The notes below the pieces were generated by a model. That model was not told where the DNA came from. It did not search any database and saw only the letters and a list, made by a program, of their open reading frames with translations. Shown one piece after another: positions 36,842 through 44,531 of a DNA stretch of 64,000 nucleotides (within the stretch, counting starts at the first letter, position 1; every line of letters starts with the position of its first letter). Location: contig OY780938.1 of NCBI GenBank assembly GCA_963676045.1, positions 868,001-932,000 on the forward strand, given 5' to 3'. The DNA is from Methanogranum sp963676045. GTDB taxonomy: Archaea; Thermoplasmatota; Thermoplasmata; Methanomassiliicoccales; Methanomethylophilaceae. The position numbers were made by a program, and so were the translations under genes.

Positions 36842-37857
36842 TCCTGTAATTCTCCCCTGTCGAATTTGTTGTCCTCGAAGGGCTTTCTCTTGATGCGATG
36901 GTTAAGGACCATCGGAGCTACGATGGCCAGATCATCTTTCGTAACCGAGCCCTTGCCGTCGAATGCCGCGTTGGCCCTTGCGGCCCTTATCAATGTTATG
37001 TCCGCCCTGTGGCCTTCCATGTCGAAATGCATTGCTATCTGGGAGGCCATCATGACCATCTCGCGGTCCACCTTCACGGATAGGAGCCTCTCCCTGGCAT
37101 CGACTATCTTCCTCTGCAATGCCTCCGTCTCCGAGATGAACCTGTTGTTGAATGCTACGTGGTCAGAATCGAAATCCAGTCTGCGGATCACAACTTCGGC
37201 CCTGTAATCCAGCGTTCTTTCTCCGGTTATCTCGACACATAGGCCGAATCTGTCCAGGAGCTGGGGCCTCAGGTCGCCTTCCTCCGGATTCATCGACCCT
37301 ACCAATATGAACCTGGATGGATGGGAGAAGGACACTCCCTCCCTCTCAATGTAATTGACTCCCATGGCCGCAGAATCGAGGAGTAGGTCGACAATATGGT
37401 CCTCGAGCAGATTGACCTCGTCCACGTATAGAAGGTTCCTGTTGGCCTGTGCCAATACGCCGGGCTCGAACTTCTTCTGACCTGTCTGAAGCACATGCTC
37501 CAGATCGAGCGTGCCTGCTATACGGTCCTCTGTGGCGCTCAACGGGAGCTCGACGACGCGCATCGACGTCACGTCCGTATCGATATCGTTGGAACGGTAT
37601 CTCTCGGCACATTGGGCGCACATGTTCTCAGAATGGTCTGGATCGCAATGGAAAGGACATCCCTTGACATATCTCACCTTCGGAAGTACCTGTACCAGCG
37701 ACCTTATCGTCGTGGATTTCGCAGTCCCCTTCTCGCCCTTCACGAGCACCCCGCCGATGCCTGGATCGACGATGTTCAACAGTAATGCCTTTTTCATTTC
37801 TTCCTGCCCTACTATTGCAACGAATGGGAACAGAGAATGTCCTGCAGATGTCATCAT
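36823..37857 (-). CDS. Magnesium/cobalt chelatase I-type AAA ATPase
   Basis: A 344-residue AAA ATPase of the ChlI/BchI family. Walker A is VLVKGEKGTAKSTTIRSL (about 36-53), Walker B is NLLYVDEVNLL, and the sensor segment is RFILVGSMNPEEGDLRPQLLDRFGL split over about 184-208. An insertion with four Cys (CPFHCDPDH, CAQCAERY at about 63-86) resembles a zinc site. It forms the ATPase ring with the D-type subunit encoded downstream. The metal (Mg, Co or Ni) and tetrapyrrole are not determined by the sequence. Confidence 0.9.
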   Translation of the reverse strand: MMTSAGHSLFPFVAIVGQEEMKKALLLNIVDPGIGGVLVKGEKGTAKSTTIRSLVQVLPKVRYVKGCPFHCDPDHSENMCAQCAERYRSNDIDTDVTSMRVVELPLSATEDRIAGTLDLEHVLQTGQKKFEPGVLAQANRNLLYVDEVNLLEDHIVDLLLDSAAMGVNYIEREGVSFSHPSRFILVGSMNPEEGDLRPQLLDRFGLCVEITGERTLDYRAEVVIRRLDFDSDHVAFNNRFISETEALQRKIVDARERLLSVKVDREMVMMASQIAMHFDMEGHRADITLIRAARANAAFDGKGSVTKDDLAIVAPMVLNHRIKRKPFEDNKFDRGELQECLRDL

Positions 37858-37983
37858 ATCGAACTGGAAATCACATCCATTGAACTTAAAATGATGTGCT
37901 GGTTCTTATCCCCGTATATTTTTAATTAAACGTTCTGGATTCCGCAAAAACTTATAAACGAGAAGCAACTAGGGGTGTGTTAA

Positions 37984-38071
37984 GCCGAGATGGTCCAGCC
38001 CGGTAAGGCGCGAGCCTGGAAAGCTCGTGGGAGTCTATCCCTCGGGAGTTCAAATCTCCCTCTCGGCGCCA
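37984..38071 (+). tRNA. tRNA-Ser (GGA)
   Basis: The acceptor GCCGAGA pairs with TCTCGGC over 7 bp. The anticodon stem CGAGC/GCTCG holds the loop CTGGAAA, giving GGA. A long variable arm (GGGAG..CTATCCC) and T arm GGGAG-TTCAAAT-CTCCC are typical of tRNA-Ser. CCA is encoded. Confidence 0.96.
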
Positions 38072-38072
38072 T

Positions 38073-39431
38073 TCATTCATTTTGAGAAGATTGAGTGTTT
38101 TTGATCCCCTTTGTGAGTTCTTCCATCGTGCTTCCCGCATCCTTGGTCACCTCTGGGTCCTTGCTTATCTGTTCCAACAAGATATCGTATATCGGTTTTG
38201 TCCGCATCGCGCCTGAGACGATGTAAGCGATCATCACGCATATCGCCACCGGAAGGAAATGCGTCAATGTTCCAGTGACCTCTATCGCCAATATCATCGA
38301 CGTCAGAGGGGACCTCAAGGACGCTGCCAATGCACCTGCCATCGCATATACGGCGCAATTGCATACCAACCCCTCCGGCATCCCTATCTCCACCATCATG
38401 AGGCCTATCGATGCTCCGCCCAAGGCGCCTATCGCCATTATGGGCATGAATATCCCTCCTGGCATCCTGCTCCCGAAACTGCTGCTGCTGAAGACGATCT
38501 TGACCAAGAGGAACAGCACCATCATCGCTATCCCGAACTCTGCCCTCTCCGCGACCCCTATAAGGATATCACCTGTACCCAATGCCTCTGGGAGATAGAT
38601 GCCAATAGGCAATGCAACGAGTATCGCGAGTCCGGGACAGAACCATCTGGGTAATCTGCTGTACAAACGTCCCGTACCTATGAAGGCTGCATTTATGAAC
38701 CACCCAAGTATGCCGCCGACGATACCGCATGGGATGATCCAGATGTATTCACCGACCTTCAATTCCGGAAAATCAACAAAACCAAGGACTGGGTCCATGC
38801 CGAATACCAGGAATGCCATCATTGCCCCGGCCAATGATGCCGCCAATCCCACGAAGAGGACGTATTTTGAGAATTTGTGGTGTATCTCCTCCATGACGAA
38901 GACCATACCCGATATTGGTGCGCTGAATGCCGCCGCGAGTCCCGCGGCTGCACCTCCCGTCATGAACAATCTCCTGTCGAGCTCGTCCTTGGCGACCTTT
39001 TTGGAAGAGATGTCCGCAGTCTCTGTTCCCGTGTGTATGGACGGGCCCTCCCATCCGAAGGACATGCCGAATATTCCGCCGAACAGACCGCCTGAGAATC
39101 TGGCCGCCAAGGCCCTCGGCCCCTTCGTTTTGTAGCCGAGCATGATCTCGCCCTTTACCAGCGGTACACCGCTCCCTGAGCATGATGGCTCCCAGACCAT
39201 TATCCTGTATATCGCATACCCAGATAATAGAGAGAACACGATCCATAGTGGTATGAGAAGATAATTATCCTTCAGAAATGAGTAGATGAATATGGCGAAA
39301 TGAGTGCCATAGACTATCCCAAGGCGGTAGAGACATCCCATCAGGCCGGCCAATAATCCAATCAGAAAACATTTCCATACGATGGACCATCTCATGGGCC
39401 TATCATCAGAATCCGAGGGAATGTCTTCCAT
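38073..39431 (-). CDS. ClC-family chloride channel/transporter
   Basis: A 452-residue membrane protein with the ClC selectivity regions: SCSGSGVPLVKGEIM (about 98-112), SFGWEGPSIHTG (about 147-158, keeping the gating Glu) and SRMPGGIFMPIMAIGA (about 342-357). The usual GREGP is GWEGP here. The C terminus has no CBS domains. Its stop lies 2 bp from the encoded CCA of tRNA-Ser. Whether it is a channel or a 2Cl-/H+ exchanger is not settled. Confidence 0.93.
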   Translation of the reverse strand: MEDIPSDSDDRPMRWSIVWKCFLIGLLAGLMGCLYRLGIVYGTHFAIFIYSFLKDNYLLIPLWIVFSLLSGYAIYRIMVWEPSCSGSGVPLVKGEIMLGYKTKGPRALAARFSGGLFGGIFGMSFGWEGPSIHTGTETADISSKKVAKDELDRRLFMTGGAAAGLAAAFSAPISGMVFVMEEIHHKFSKYVLFVGLAASLAGAMMAFLVFGMDPVLGFVDFPELKVGEYIWIIPCGIVGGILGWFINAAFIGTGRLYSRLPRWFCPGLAILVALPIGIYLPEALGTGDILIGVAERAEFGIAMMVLFLLVKIVFSSSSFGSRMPGGIFMPIMAIGALGGASIGLMMVEIGMPEGLVCNCAVYAMAGALAASLRSPLTSMILAIEVTGTLTHFLPVAICVMIAYIVSGAMRTKPIYDILLEQISKDPEVTKDAGSTMEELTKGIKNTQSSQNE

Positions 39432-39567
39432 TGCATTATATCATGCTATGTGTGATATTTACCATTCACTGATGACTCCAAGACATCTTGTTTTGATCTC
39501 CGCTTTGTCGACCTCGGATGTAATTATTTAAACTATGAAGACGATGAAAAAGCATAGAGGCACTCTG

Positions 39568-40236
39568 ATGGACCTTAAAGAAGCGATAGTCTCAAGGCAT
39601 TCGGTCCGTAGTTACACTGAGACCGAGATAGAAGAGGACAAACTTACGGAACTGTATGCCGAGATATACGCATGCAACACGGAGGGTCATCTCAACATCC
39701 AATTTATAACGAATGACCCAGAGGCTTTCAGCACTTTCATATCGCATTATGGGAAGTTCAGCGGGGTCACGGACTACATCGCTTTGATAGGCCCCAAGAG
39801 CAGCGACCTTGACGAGCGCATAGGTTATTATGGAGAGCGTCTCGCTTTGAAGGCGCAGCAGCTAGGTCTGAACACATGCTGGGTCGCATTGAATTTCAGC
39901 AAAGGGAAGACCAAATGCAAGATAGAGAAGAAAGAGAAGCTGATATGCGTCCTCGCCATAGGATACGGCAAGACCCAGGGCGTCCCTCACAGGAACAAAC
40001 CCATGAAAGTCCTGTACAGATCCAAGGTGGAACCACCGGAGTGGTTCATGAATGGAATGAACGCTGCGATATTGGCACCCACTGCCATGAATCAACAAAA
40101 ATTCGTGATAAGCTATGTCGATGAGAACAAAGTGAGTGGGAAACCAAATGTCGGACCGTATTCAAAGGTGGATCTGGGTATAGTGAAGTACCATTTCGAG
40201 ATCGGATCCGGAAAAGAAGACCTTGAATGGGTTTGA
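39568..40236 (+). CDS. Nitroreductase-family protein (TM1586 type)
   Basis: A 222-residue FMN-type nitroreductase-like protein beginning MDLKEAIVSRHSVRSYTE. The tandem RHSVR start and the C-terminal repeat-like segment NGMNAAILAPTAMNQQKFVI match the TM1586 branch, in which two half-domains form one fold. An upstream in-frame ATG at 39535 would add 11 residues; it lies only a few bases after TATTTAAA, so 39568 is preferred. The substrate is unknown. Confidence 0.82.
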   Translation: MDLKEAIVSRHSVRSYTETEIEEDKLTELYAEIYACNTEGHLNIQFITNDPEAFSTFISHYGKFSGVTDYIALIGPKSSDLDERIGYYGERLALKAQQLGLNTCWVALNFSKGKTKCKIEKKEKLICVLAIGYGKTQGVPHRNKPMKVLYRSKVEPPEWFMNGMNAAILAPTAMNQQKFVISYVDENKVSGKPNVGPYSKVDLGIVKYHFEIGSGKEDLEWV

Positions 40237-40278
40237 TACACATCGATGGACAGATATCGTCTTCTATCGAAGGGGCCT

Positions 40279-40698
40279 TCAGAACATACGGGATTCTTTC
40301 AAGAATTTTGAAGGCGTGGTGACCTTCAATGGAGACCCGGAGAACGAATCCACATTGCTTGTCAATATCAGCACAACATCGTTCCTCAATGCAGAGTAGA
40401 CTGATATTGCCTTATCTGTCTCTTTCATCTGTGAATCCATGGCGAGCACTATATCGTCCATTTGAACATCCAGAGGTATGACCAATCTCATCAACCTTGT
40501 CACGACGGCCCTTGCCAATTCATCGGAACCGAGGATGACCCTCGCCGTACAGATTATATCCACTATGCAGGACACTGTGCAATATTTCTCTATGGACTTG
40601 TCAGCCAATATCTCTGAGAAGGCATCCACCTCTATCCTGTCCTCTGAATAATCGAACATCAGATCGAGGAGGATCTCAGTGTCCACAAGCAACCTCAT
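40279..40698 (-). CDS. PIN-domain toxin (VapC-like)
   Basis: A 139-residue PIN-domain protein, probably an RNase. The first active-site Asp is in LLVDTEILLDLM (Asp 6). Further acids are the Glu in DAFSEILAD (about 29), Asp in LGSDELARAV (about 66) and Asp in LTSNVDSF (about 115). It overlaps the antitoxin gene by 4 bp. Because PIN domains diverge strongly, active residues are assigned by position only. Confidence 0.8.
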   Translation of the reverse strand: MRLLVDTEILLDLMFDYSEDRIEVDAFSEILADKSIEKYCTVSCIVDIICTARVILGSDELARAVVTRLMRLVIPLDVQMDDIVLAMDSQMKETDKAISVYSALRNDVVLILTSNVDSFSGSPLKVTTPSKFLKESRMF

Positions 40699-40898
40699 CT
40701 GCTCATCCTCAATCTCTCTGGGTCGCTGCTCACGGGGAATACACCGCGCAAAGAATCAACGGCCGTTTTGAGAGAGTCCTCAGTATTGGTAACTGTCGCA
40801 ACTATCTTGTTGTGCCTTGTTACCATTATATCTTCCTTAGACGCCAGCTCCAAATAGTAAAGCATGTTTGACCTGAAATCAGACACGGATACGAACAT
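40695..40898 (-). CDS. Phd/YefM-like antitoxin
   Basis: A 67-residue protein, MFVSVSDFRSNMLYYLELAS at the start, then IMVTRHNKIVATVTNTEDSL, the pattern of prevent-host-death antitoxins. The N-terminal half binds DNA and the C-terminal tail binds the toxin. The ATG at 40898 has GGGGTGAT at its 5' side. Repeats at 40929-40974 upstream may be its operator. Confidence 0.8.
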   Translation of the reverse strand: MFVSVSDFRSNMLYYLELASKEDIMVTRHNKIVATVTNTEDSLKTAVDSLRGVFPVSSDPERLRMSR

Positions 40899-40928
40899 CA
40901 ATATCACCCCTATTCATACATTAACTAG

Positions 40929-40974
40929 TTTGAAAGTGGTTTACAAGCCGTTTGAAATGATTTGAAAATGGTTT
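40929..40974. repeat. Direct repeats upstream of the toxin-antitoxin pair
   Basis: TTTGAAAGTGGTTT (40929-40942) recurs as TTTGAAAATGGTTT (40961-40974), with a shorter TTTGAAATGA (40951-40960) between. They lie 31-76 bp before the antitoxin ATG and may be sites for autoregulation. Confidence 0.55.
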
Positions 40975-41277
40975 CGCCGGACCTCATTGGAGTTCTACTG
41001 GAAAGTACCGGCTGACTATGTCGCGATCCCCTCCCTGGATATGGGTGCGATCGCAACTACCATGGATGACAATCTTCCTCTTGGTGTTCCTCAACTTTCG
41101 GACACCCCCATGATATCTGTCATCATCACGAGGGGGAGCCTCTTCAACTCTCATATCGAATCGGAAACCTCAGATCTCCTCTGATTTTGCACAGATCCGA
41201 ATGGATATGAGTACGTCATCAACACCCATTTGTCACCAAATCCAATCAGGCATTTTTTGTATATAATGTTTTTCTAT

Positions 41278-41297
41278 AATTAGACAAATGTCTAATT
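41278..41297. promoter_or_regulatory. Second copy of the amtB-type operator
   Basis: AATTAGACA and TGTCTAATT form a perfect 9-bp inverted repeat with spacer AA. The core arms equal those at 24634-24649. As at amtB, a TATA-like element precedes it and AATACAAA follows about 15 bp after it, so it appears to be a rightward promoter of the same regulon. Confidence 0.6.
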
Positions 41298-41504
41298 TAT
41301 ACTATTAGATTAATACAAACAAGCTATATAAACAAAAATAATGCTTAAAAAGCTATACATATGAACATATAATATCTATAATGCAAAATAAAGATCCGAT
41401 TGATATTCAAGAGACGAAAGTAAAAATAAAAGTCAGTTTTAAATGGTTTCTAGATTCGATCACATCACCGGCGGGTACCCAAACCTCCGCGATGAGAATG
41501 GATC

Positions 41505-41612
41505 TTAGCTTTTCTTTTGGGTCTGCGATGATTCTACGGCCTTGGGTGCGTCGCTGTGGGCGGCCTTTGACTGAGCATCCTCGTTATGGCGCTCTTTATT
41601 GTGCTTTCCCAT
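41505..41612 (-). CDS. Small charged protein (hypothetical, weak)
   Basis: A 35-residue frame beginning MGKHNKERHNEDAQSKAAHS and ending TQKKS. A TATATATA box lies about 25 bp before its ATG on the minus strand, fitting a nearly leaderless message. No family is recognised and the frame may be chance. Confidence 0.3.
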   Translation of the reverse strand: MGKHNKERHNEDAQSKAAHSDAPKAVESSQTQKKS

Positions 41613-41693
41613 GAAATATTGATTAGCATTTCTATATATACGTATCTACAATTAACCAAAATATTAGTAAGAAATCAAAAAAAATAGAAAATT

Positions 41694-41709
41694 AAGAAGC
41701 TTTCGCTTC
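41694..41709. terminator. Bidirectional hairpin
   Basis: AGAAGC pairs with GCTTCT around TTTC. The plus strand continues GTTTTT; the minus strand, after the MFS stop, continues TAATTTTC then a T-rich run. It can serve the MFS gene and any rightward transcript from 41.3 kb. Confidence 0.65.
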
Positions 41710-41714
41710 TGTTT

Positions 41715-42941
41715 TTAAGATGATGTTGGCTGGTCGTTCTTCTCCCTTCTGAGGAAGAAGACAAGTACCACGGACACGACACATGTTGCCGCCGCTATCA
41801 AGAACGACAGGGTGTAATCTCCAGAACCTGACAGGACATTGTTAATGCATGTGAATGTAAGTGACGAAGCACCCAATGCCAGACATACGATACCGTAATT
41901 CACTCCCATGTTCTGGGTTCCGAAGTGGTCGGCCGTTATTGTCGCATATACTCCGGATACTCCTCCGAATGCATATCCAATCAGACTTATGCACACCAGG
42001 AACATTATGTTCTCAGCGACGATGGCCGCGATTATACCGATCGCTGTCAATACGATTATGAGGAACAACGCCTGAAGACGGCCGATCCTGTCCGAAAGCC
42101 ATGTTATGGAAAGACGGCCTGCGGCACTGCTGGCACCCACGATCATGACACCCAATGTTGCCAATGAATCTGTGAGCCCGCGCTCTATCCCCAAAGGTTT
42201 CAGGAGGGGGTTCAATATGAAGAACGCAGGTATCACGAAGAACAGAGAGAAGAATATCAGATAGAACGATTTGGTGTGCAGCATCTCTTTCGTAGTGTAT
42301 TGCTTCTGGGACATCTGCACGTTGATCTGCACTCCGTTCTTCGAGACCGTGTAATCCTTTGGAGGGCTTACAAGGAACATGGAGCTTATCAGGCATATCA
42401 CCAGGAATGCGATACCGAAGACCTCGAATGTCATCGGGACACCTACCTCCTTGAGGAGATATGATGCCACTGGGGCGAATATCACCATTGAGAAACCGAA
42501 TGCACCGACCATCATGCCTGTCGCGAAACCGCGTCTGTCGAAGAACCATTTCTGCACGTTCGCGACAGTACAGGTATACACGATACCCACTCCGAGACCG
42601 CCTATGACCGCATAGGTCAGGAATAGCAGGTCCGGACATCCGGAACTCACGAATGCCGTTACAAAGATTCCGAATGACATCACAAGGCTACCGATTATCG
42701 CCGTCCTTTTAGAACCCAGCATCAACAGTATCTTGCCGCCGATGACCATTCCTACGACGAATGCGACCATCATTATCGATGTGACCAATGCAGCCGAACC
42801 AGAGTCCCATGAGAGATAATCGGTTACAGGCTTCTTGAAAACACTCCACATGTAGATGATACCAGCACAAAGTTGGATCACCATACCTGCTGCCAGGACC
42901 AGATATCTGTTAGTGACCTTTTGACTGCAATTTTCATTCAT
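41715..42941 (-). CDS. MFS transporter, oxalate/formate antiporter (OFA) family
   Basis: A 408-residue carrier with 12 hydrophobic helices. IQLCAGIIYMWSVFKKPV (about 18-35) is the OFA opening, and the MFS loop after helix 2 reads GGKILLMLGSKRTAIIG. AVIGGLGVGIVYTCTVANVQ and the following KWFFDRRGFATGMMVGAFGF are family hallmarks. The substrate is probably a monocarboxylate, not specified by sequence. A perfect 18-bp palindrome lies 56 bp upstream of the ATG. Confidence 0.88.
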   Translation of the reverse strand: MNENCSQKVTNRYLVLAAGMVIQLCAGIIYMWSVFKKPVTDYLSWDSGSAALVTSIMMVAFVVGMVIGGKILLMLGSKRTAIIGSLVMSFGIFVTAFVSSGCPDLLFLTYAVIGGLGVGIVYTCTVANVQKWFFDRRGFATGMMVGAFGFSMVIFAPVASYLLKEVGVPMTFEVFGIAFLVICLISSMFLVSPPKDYTVSKNGVQINVQMSQKQYTTKEMLHTKSFYLIFFSLFFVIPAFFILNPLLKPLGIERGLTDSLATLGVMIVGASSAAGRLSITWLSDRIGRLQALFLIIVLTAIGIIAAIVAENIMFLVCISLIGYAFGGVSGVYATITADHFGTQNMGVNYGIVCLALGASSLTFTCINNVLSGSGDYTLSFLIAAATCVVSVVLVFFLRREKNDQPTSS

Positions 42942-42996
42942 GATTGCACCTATCGGACTCCGGATGTAAGGTGACTATTTTAAGATATGTTCATTG

Positions 42997-43014
42997 ATGT
43001 ATAATATTATACAT
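42997..43014. promoter_or_regulatory. Perfect 18-bp palindrome upstream of the MFS gene
   Basis: ATGTATAATATTATACAT equals its own reverse complement. It lies between the leftward MFS gene and the rightward TATA-like element, so one bound regulator could act on both. It could also simply be a TATA-rich promoter core. Confidence 0.5.
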
Positions 43015-43065
43015 TATATAAATCCGTAAATATCCCTAGATTCAAAGAAATGACAAAAAGGAAGA

Positions 43066-43331
43066 GGTTTGGAAAGTGTTTCCCAGAACTTCCGGCCCTT
43101 AAAGGAGGAAACCGATTAACTTAGGCCGGTTCTATGCTGTCCGATCAGATGTTGAGGAATGAGATGCGGACAGTTTCGGAGGTCATCCCGAGTAGGTATC
43201 CATCCCGGATGTGAATTGGAGAATGTATTCCGAAATATGAGAAGTCCATTCATCTCATACTTCCACGGCTCCTGATGCAGATCCAGGCAAACCCAGGACA
43301 TAATTCTACAAAGAAGATGCGATATTGCATC
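43066..43331 (+). ncRNA. Candidate structured RNA
   Basis: Successive stems are visible: GGAAA/TTTCC (43071-43083); AGAA plus CCGGCC with GGCCGG plus TTCT (43085-43133, 10 bp with a 3-nt bulge); CTGTCCG/CGGACAG (43137-43173); CATCC/GGATG (43184-43211); TATGAGA/TCTCATA (43236-43259); CCT-GAT/ATC-AGG (43271-43287); GATGC/GCATC (43316-43331). TTATATAAAT at about 43014-43023 could be its promoter. No family match (RNase P, SRP, 5S) was recognised. Strand is set by the promoter-like element only. Confidence 0.4.
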
Positions 43332-43451
43332 AACTCTATAAGAACTAATCAAATTATTTCATACTATTATATAAATCATTTGGCGTTATATTTAATATCA
43401 GACAAATAACGTACAAAATATCCTTAAAAGGAAAAAGGTTTTGCCGGATCG

Positions 43452-43877
43452 TCACTTTTTACGACATACCAGAACCGGACAGTAGGCCATCCTTGCAACC
43501 TTCTCTGCGACGCTTCCCATCAATGTCCTCGATACCCCTGTACGGCCTAAAGTGCCACATACCACCAGATCGAAATTCTTGGATTCATCTATTATTGCCT
43601 CGGCAGGTCTTCCTGTGACGACCTTGCATTTGATCTCAAGGCCCATCTCCGATGCCTTGTCCGAGACATATTTCAAAGATGCCTTGGAAGCATCCAGTAT
43701 ATACTCCTTCTCGTCTCCGAGGCCGTAGCCCTGGGACACAGAGGCATAGCTGCCTATGTCGAACACACTTATCGCAGTGACCTTTGCATTCAATGCCTTG
43801 GCGATCTGCAGTCCGTCATCAATGGCGTATTTGTTACTCTCACTGCCGTCGACAGCGATCAATATGTTTTGGTACAT
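43452..43877 (-). CDS. Universal stress protein (UspA family)
   Basis: A 141-residue Usp fold. The start MYQNILIAVDGSESNKYAID is canonical. The ATP-binding glycine motif is present as GTLGRTGVSRTLMGSVAEKV (about 112-131), so it belongs to the nucleotide-binding type. The ATG at 43877 is chosen over an upstream open-frame extension that lacks similarity. Confidence 0.92.
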   Translation of the reverse strand: MYQNILIAVDGSESNKYAIDDGLQIAKALNAKVTAISVFDIGSYASVSQGYGLGDEKEYILDASKASLKYVSDKASEMGLEIKCKVVTGRPAEAIIDESKNFDLVVCGTLGRTGVSRTLMGSVAEKVARMAYCPVLVCRKK

Positions 43878-44038
43878 GTTGATGATATTATCGGACGAAG
43901 ATAAAAAACTACGCGATGCCGTTGCCAGTGATGGTATCCGATACGGGGCCATTTCTATCGGTCCACAATATACTCGCGCACAAACAGTCATTTAAATAAG
44001 ATAATATATTAGGTCTTCAAGGATATCACGGTGAAACC

Positions 44039-44530
44039 ATGTTGGTTAACGCAGAACTCTACGTAAAGGACCTCCCAGGGCAATTAGTGGGATCATTGGA
44101 ACCCATATCCATGGTCAATGGTAATATCGTCGGGGTCGTCCACAACCGTGACCTGATCGTCAATCAGAGGATCTGTGTGAATGTTACCTTCGAGATCGAG
44201 AACAACGATGACCTTGAGAAACTCAAGAAAACTTGGAAGGCCAAGGACATATTGATAGCATCCATCGGTTCCGTCTACAAGACCAGCACGATGGAGTACC
44301 TCCTTCTGGGATCTTTCAAAGCATCGGAAGTGGAAGGGCTCATAGACGAGGCATCCAACATCGTTTCGTTCGAATCCGTCGATGTGAACTATTCTACAGC
44401 GAATGCCACGAAGACGCGCACTGCGATGATAACCGTGGAGGTCCTGAGCGAAGAGGACCTTGAGAAACTAGACAGATTCCTAGATTCAGCATGCAGAGAG
44501 AAAGGCATGGTATACATCAGGGGGCTGTGA
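44039..44530 (+). CDS. ACT-domain regulatory protein next to homoserine dehydrogenase
   Basis: A 163-residue protein. An ACT-like domain fills residues 1-90 (LVNAELYVKDLPGQLVGSLE, GNIVGVVHNRD), with a second half ending in TRTAMITVEVLSEEDLEKLD. It lies 1 bp before the homoserine dehydrogenase gene, which lacks its own ACT domain. It is probably a separate amino-acid-sensing subunit or regulator of that enzyme. Confidence 0.8.
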   Translation: MLVNAELYVKDLPGQLVGSLEPISMVNGNIVGVVHNRDLIVNQRICVNVTFEIENNDDLEKLKKTWKAKDILIASIGSVYKTSTMEYLLLGSFKASEVEGLIDEASNIVSFESVDVNYSTANATKTRTAMITVEVLSEEDLEKLDRFLDSACREKGMVYIRGL

Positions 44531-44531
44531 G

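Larger units (their letters stand above)
40899..41714. other. Long region without a confident gene
   Basis: About 815 bp between the antitoxin and MFS genes. It holds repeats near 40929-40974, a moderately GC-rich patch with no convincing frame (40980-41185), a TATA-like element TGTATATAATG at about 41258-41268, the second copy of the amtB-type operator at 41278-41297, a weak 35-codon minus-strand frame (41505-41612), and a hairpin at 41694-41709. A rightward transcript from about 41300 to 41715 is possible. Confidence 0.55.
42942..43451. other. Non-coding region with palindrome and a run of stem-loops
   Basis: There is no convincing gene over 510 bp. An 18-bp palindrome lies at 42997-43014, immediately followed by a TATA-like TTATATAAAT pointing right. 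The segment 43066-43331 is less AT-rich than its flanks and can fold into a series of stems (see the ncRNA entry). The right end, 43345-43450, is AT-rich and holds the T-rich 3' end after the stress-protein gene. Confidence 0.55.

Noticed and set aside
40987..41184. A 65-codon plus-strand frame starting with TTG.
   Set aside because: No ribosome binding site, no family similarity, and the frame is not supported by composition. Possibly a decayed gene but nothing shows which.
43050..43214. A short frame MTKRKRFGKCFPELPALKGG... with an in-frame TAG at 43122 that continues to a TGA, tempting as a pyrrolysine-containing peptide.
   Set aside because: The composition is not protein-like, no homologue is recognised, and the same bases form the stems of the candidate RNA. 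It cannot be supported as a gene.
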